DNA of 64,000 nucleotides from Chromobacterium piscinae (GTDB lineage Bacteria; Pseudomonadota; Gammaproteobacteria; Burkholderiales; Chromobacteriaceae): NCBI RefSeq assembly GCF_021129175.1, contig NZ_JAJOHV010000009.1, positions 1 to 64,000 of the forward strand, read 5' to 3'. Shown piece by piece: positions 62,611 to 64,000 of this stretch (position 1 is its first letter; each line of letters starts with the position of its first letter). The notes under the pieces were generated by a model. It saw only the letters and a program-made list of their open reading frames with translations, ran no database searches and was not told where the DNA came from. The position numbers and the translations under genes were made by a program.

Positions 62611-62868
62611 CGCCGCGGCCGGTACGGCATCGACGGGCTTGCCCATCGCAGGCGGATGCCGCACCGGGAATGGCGCCGATTCGAATGATCCAAATAATGG
62701 ATTATTTGAAGAAATGACAATCGCCGTCGCTTATCACCCGATAGCCGCCGACCTCCAGAAAACTGGAGTTCCACCTCGTAGGACAACAAGGCAAAATCCA
62801 GCGACAAAACCAAATATCCTGGCTCGCCAACCCATCCAGCGCCGCGCGTGAAACAAGGGGAGTGGAAA
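62611..62868. other. Gene-free stretch
   Basis: About 260 nt with AT-richer composition and no convincing ORF, terminator or promoter. The plus strand before 62869 has AAGGGGAG, which is the ribosome site of the next gene. Confidence 0.5.
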
Positions 62869-63426
62869 ATGAATAAACCTCTGACCGCCACTTACTCGCC
62901 GGACGACGACAGGCTGAGAATCTACGCGCGCGGCAAGCTGAGCGATCCGCTGCGCTCCATGCTGGAACATCAAGGTTTCCACCTACTGCCCGAAGCCATG
63001 GTTTTCGTATCCTCGTCAGCCTGGTCGCTGCGACAGGAAAACCTGCTGCTGCAACTGTGCGGAACCATAGAGGACGACGCCGTCTGGCATGGCGACCTCT
63101 ATCTGCCTTATATCGAACACATTCCCTACCGCGACCTGCCGCCCGGCACCGGACCGTGGTACGACCCCCGCTACTGGCAAGTCCGCGCCGCCACGTTGGC
63201 AGGCCGCCTGCACCCGGAGGAAAAAGTGTTGCGGCAGCTGCGGTTGGACCGCATCGCCCCGCTGCGCCGGCAGATCGCCAGCCAGGAATCCAGGCTGACG
63301 GAGGAGGAGCTGCGCGCGCCGGGCCCGCCACGGAGTTGGTCGAACGGCCGCCTGACGCTGCGCCGGCTCAAATTGCAGCTGTCCTACTGCCTGCGCTTTC
63401 AGCAAGAAGCGCGCCTGGCGGCTTGA
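62869..63426 (+). CDS. Small protein with DUF3560-like N-terminus
   Basis: A 185-residue soluble protein. Residues 5-75 (ATYSPDDDRLRIYARGKLSD, then GFHLLPEAMVFVSSSAWSLRQENLLLQLCG) resemble the start of DUF3560 proteins, which are often plasmid-borne or linked to phage. The C-terminal half is helical, basic and Leu-rich. AAGGGGAG 7 nt before the ATG makes 62869 a secure start. Function is unknown. Confidence 0.6.
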   Translation: MNKPLTATYSPDDDRLRIYARGKLSDPLRSMLEHQGFHLLPEAMVFVSSSAWSLRQENLLLQLCGTIEDDAVWHGDLYLPYIEHIPYRDLPPGTGPWYDPRYWQVRAATLAGRLHPEEKVLRQLRLDRIAPLRRQIASQESRLTEEELRAPGPPRSWSNGRLTLRRLKLQLSYCLRFQQEARLAA

Positions 63427-63453
63427 ACCCATCCGGCTCTCGCAAAGCGGCAA

Positions 63454-63467
63454 TGTCCGGTCGGACA
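63454..63467. repeat. Short inverted repeat upstream of the last gene
   Basis: TGTCC-GGTC-GGACA lies 67 nt before the next start codon, and its left half ATGTCCGG recurs near 63502. It may be a regulator site; the evidence is weak. Confidence 0.25.
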
Positions 63468-63533
63468 GGCCTGGAATATCGAGGCCGCCCTCCGCATTAG
63501 AATGTCCGGCTTCCGTATTAGGAAATATCGCCG

Positions 63534-64000
63534 ATGACATACGCCATGTTGGCCCCGGAGCAATTCACCGACGAACACAAAAGCTTCCTGGCTGGATTTC
63601 GCCAATCGATAGAAATGCTGTCGAAAAGCTCGGACATGATGCTGGGCGCGAAGGACATCCATTCCCGGCATCTGATCTCCACCGATGCCTACGCCAGGAT
63701 CGTAGCGCTGAAACAGGGCGGCGACGTCGCCGGCCGGCTGGACTGCGAAATGCCCTGCGAGGGCACCGCCGAGTTCGCCGACAGCTATGTGAGCGAGGAT
63801 CTGTCGCTGATGCACGGCGGCAAAATCGAGCGCAAGATCGCCACGCTGAACATCCACGAATACGCCGACGGTCTGAAGGCCCGCGTGTTCAACAAGCACA
63901 TGCTGGTCCACCATCCCAGCCAGTCGATCCTCGGCACCATCTACAGCGGCCAGGACGTCGAAATAGGCAATTTCCTCAACATCATCCCCAATTACGTGCT
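63534..64000 (+). CDS. Probable signal-sensing regulator, N-terminal part (3' end outside window)
   Basis: At least 155 residues of a protein that runs off the right edge. The N-terminus (FTDEHKSFLAGFRQSIEM, then DIHSRHLISTDAYARIVAL) resembles PAS-like sensor domains of a class of LuxR-type helix-turn-helix regulators. That class usually has the DNA-binding domain at the C-terminus, which lies outside this window, so the assignment is tentative. The ATG at 63534 has only a weak site. Confidence 0.5.
   Translation, partial: MTYAMLAPEQFTDEHKSFLAGFRQSIEMLSKSSDMMLGAKDIHSRHLISTDAYARIVALKQGGDVAGRLDCEMPCEGTAEFADSYVSEDLSLMHGGKIERKIATLNIHEYADGLKARVFNKHMLVHHPSQSILGTIYSGQDVEIGNFLNIIPNYV

Noticed and set aside
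1-64000. CRISPR arrays, insertion sequences, prophage
   Set aside because: I saw no regularly spaced repeats, transposase, integrase or phage structural genes in the window.

Overview
This window looks like a chromosomal segment of a high-G+C betaproteobacterium of the order Neisseriales, most like Chromobacterium. Three things suggest this: the gene order tpiA-secG-tRNA-Leu-nuoABCDEFGHIJKLMN-DUF2818; a three-lipoprotein locus (CsgG-like, DUF4810, GNA1162/DUF799) also known from Neisseria; and an SAH riboswitch in front of ahcY-metF. The genus is an inference from gene order and protein character, not from a database search.

Layout. 1-4.1 kb: the end of a sugar PTS permease, cfa, a HAD phosphatase, an MFS transporter and two identical tRNA-Phe genes. 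4.1-9.2 kb: the homogentisate branch of tyrosine breakdown (hppD, hmgA, fahA, maiA on the minus strand) with a divergent Lrp/AsnC regulator. 9.2-15.3 kb: the methyl cycle (metF, ahcY under an SAH riboswitch, metK), interrupted by a diguanylate cyclase gene. 15.3-19.0 kb: two LpxL-type acyltransferases and the three-lipoprotein operon. 19.0-35.9 kb: an RNase T2, then complex I, tRNA-Leu, secG and tpiA, all on the minus strand. 36.1-41.6 kb: phosphate uptake (pstSCAB, then pit). 41.7-52.4 kb: a candidate small RNA, recG, DUF2147, PhzF, DUF4124, an orphan lipoprotein, ridA-hemW-rdgB, a polyamine-binding protein and dusA.

The accessory part is 52.4-59.3 kb. It holds a tightly packed plus-strand cluster: an SGNH-hydrolase-like protein, a 27-residue cationic peptide, a 712-residue protein whose C-terminal half carries a heme-oxygenase-like diiron oxidase signature and whose N-terminal half looks like a degenerate copy, a NodU/TobZ-type O-carbamoyltransferase, and a 50-residue one-helix membrane peptide. 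A TTGACA promoter with an inverted repeat in its spacer precedes the cluster and a perfect 14-bp hairpin follows it. I read this as an uncharacterised biosynthetic or modification system; the product cannot be told from sequence. A LysE-type exporter and an alpha/beta-hydrolase pseudogene lie downstream.

59.3-64 kb: a VanX/DdpX-type D-Ala-D-Ala dipeptidase divergent from a dipeptide-binding protein and an AstE-like deacylase, a DUF3560-like protein, and the start of a probable signal-sensing regulator cut by the window end.
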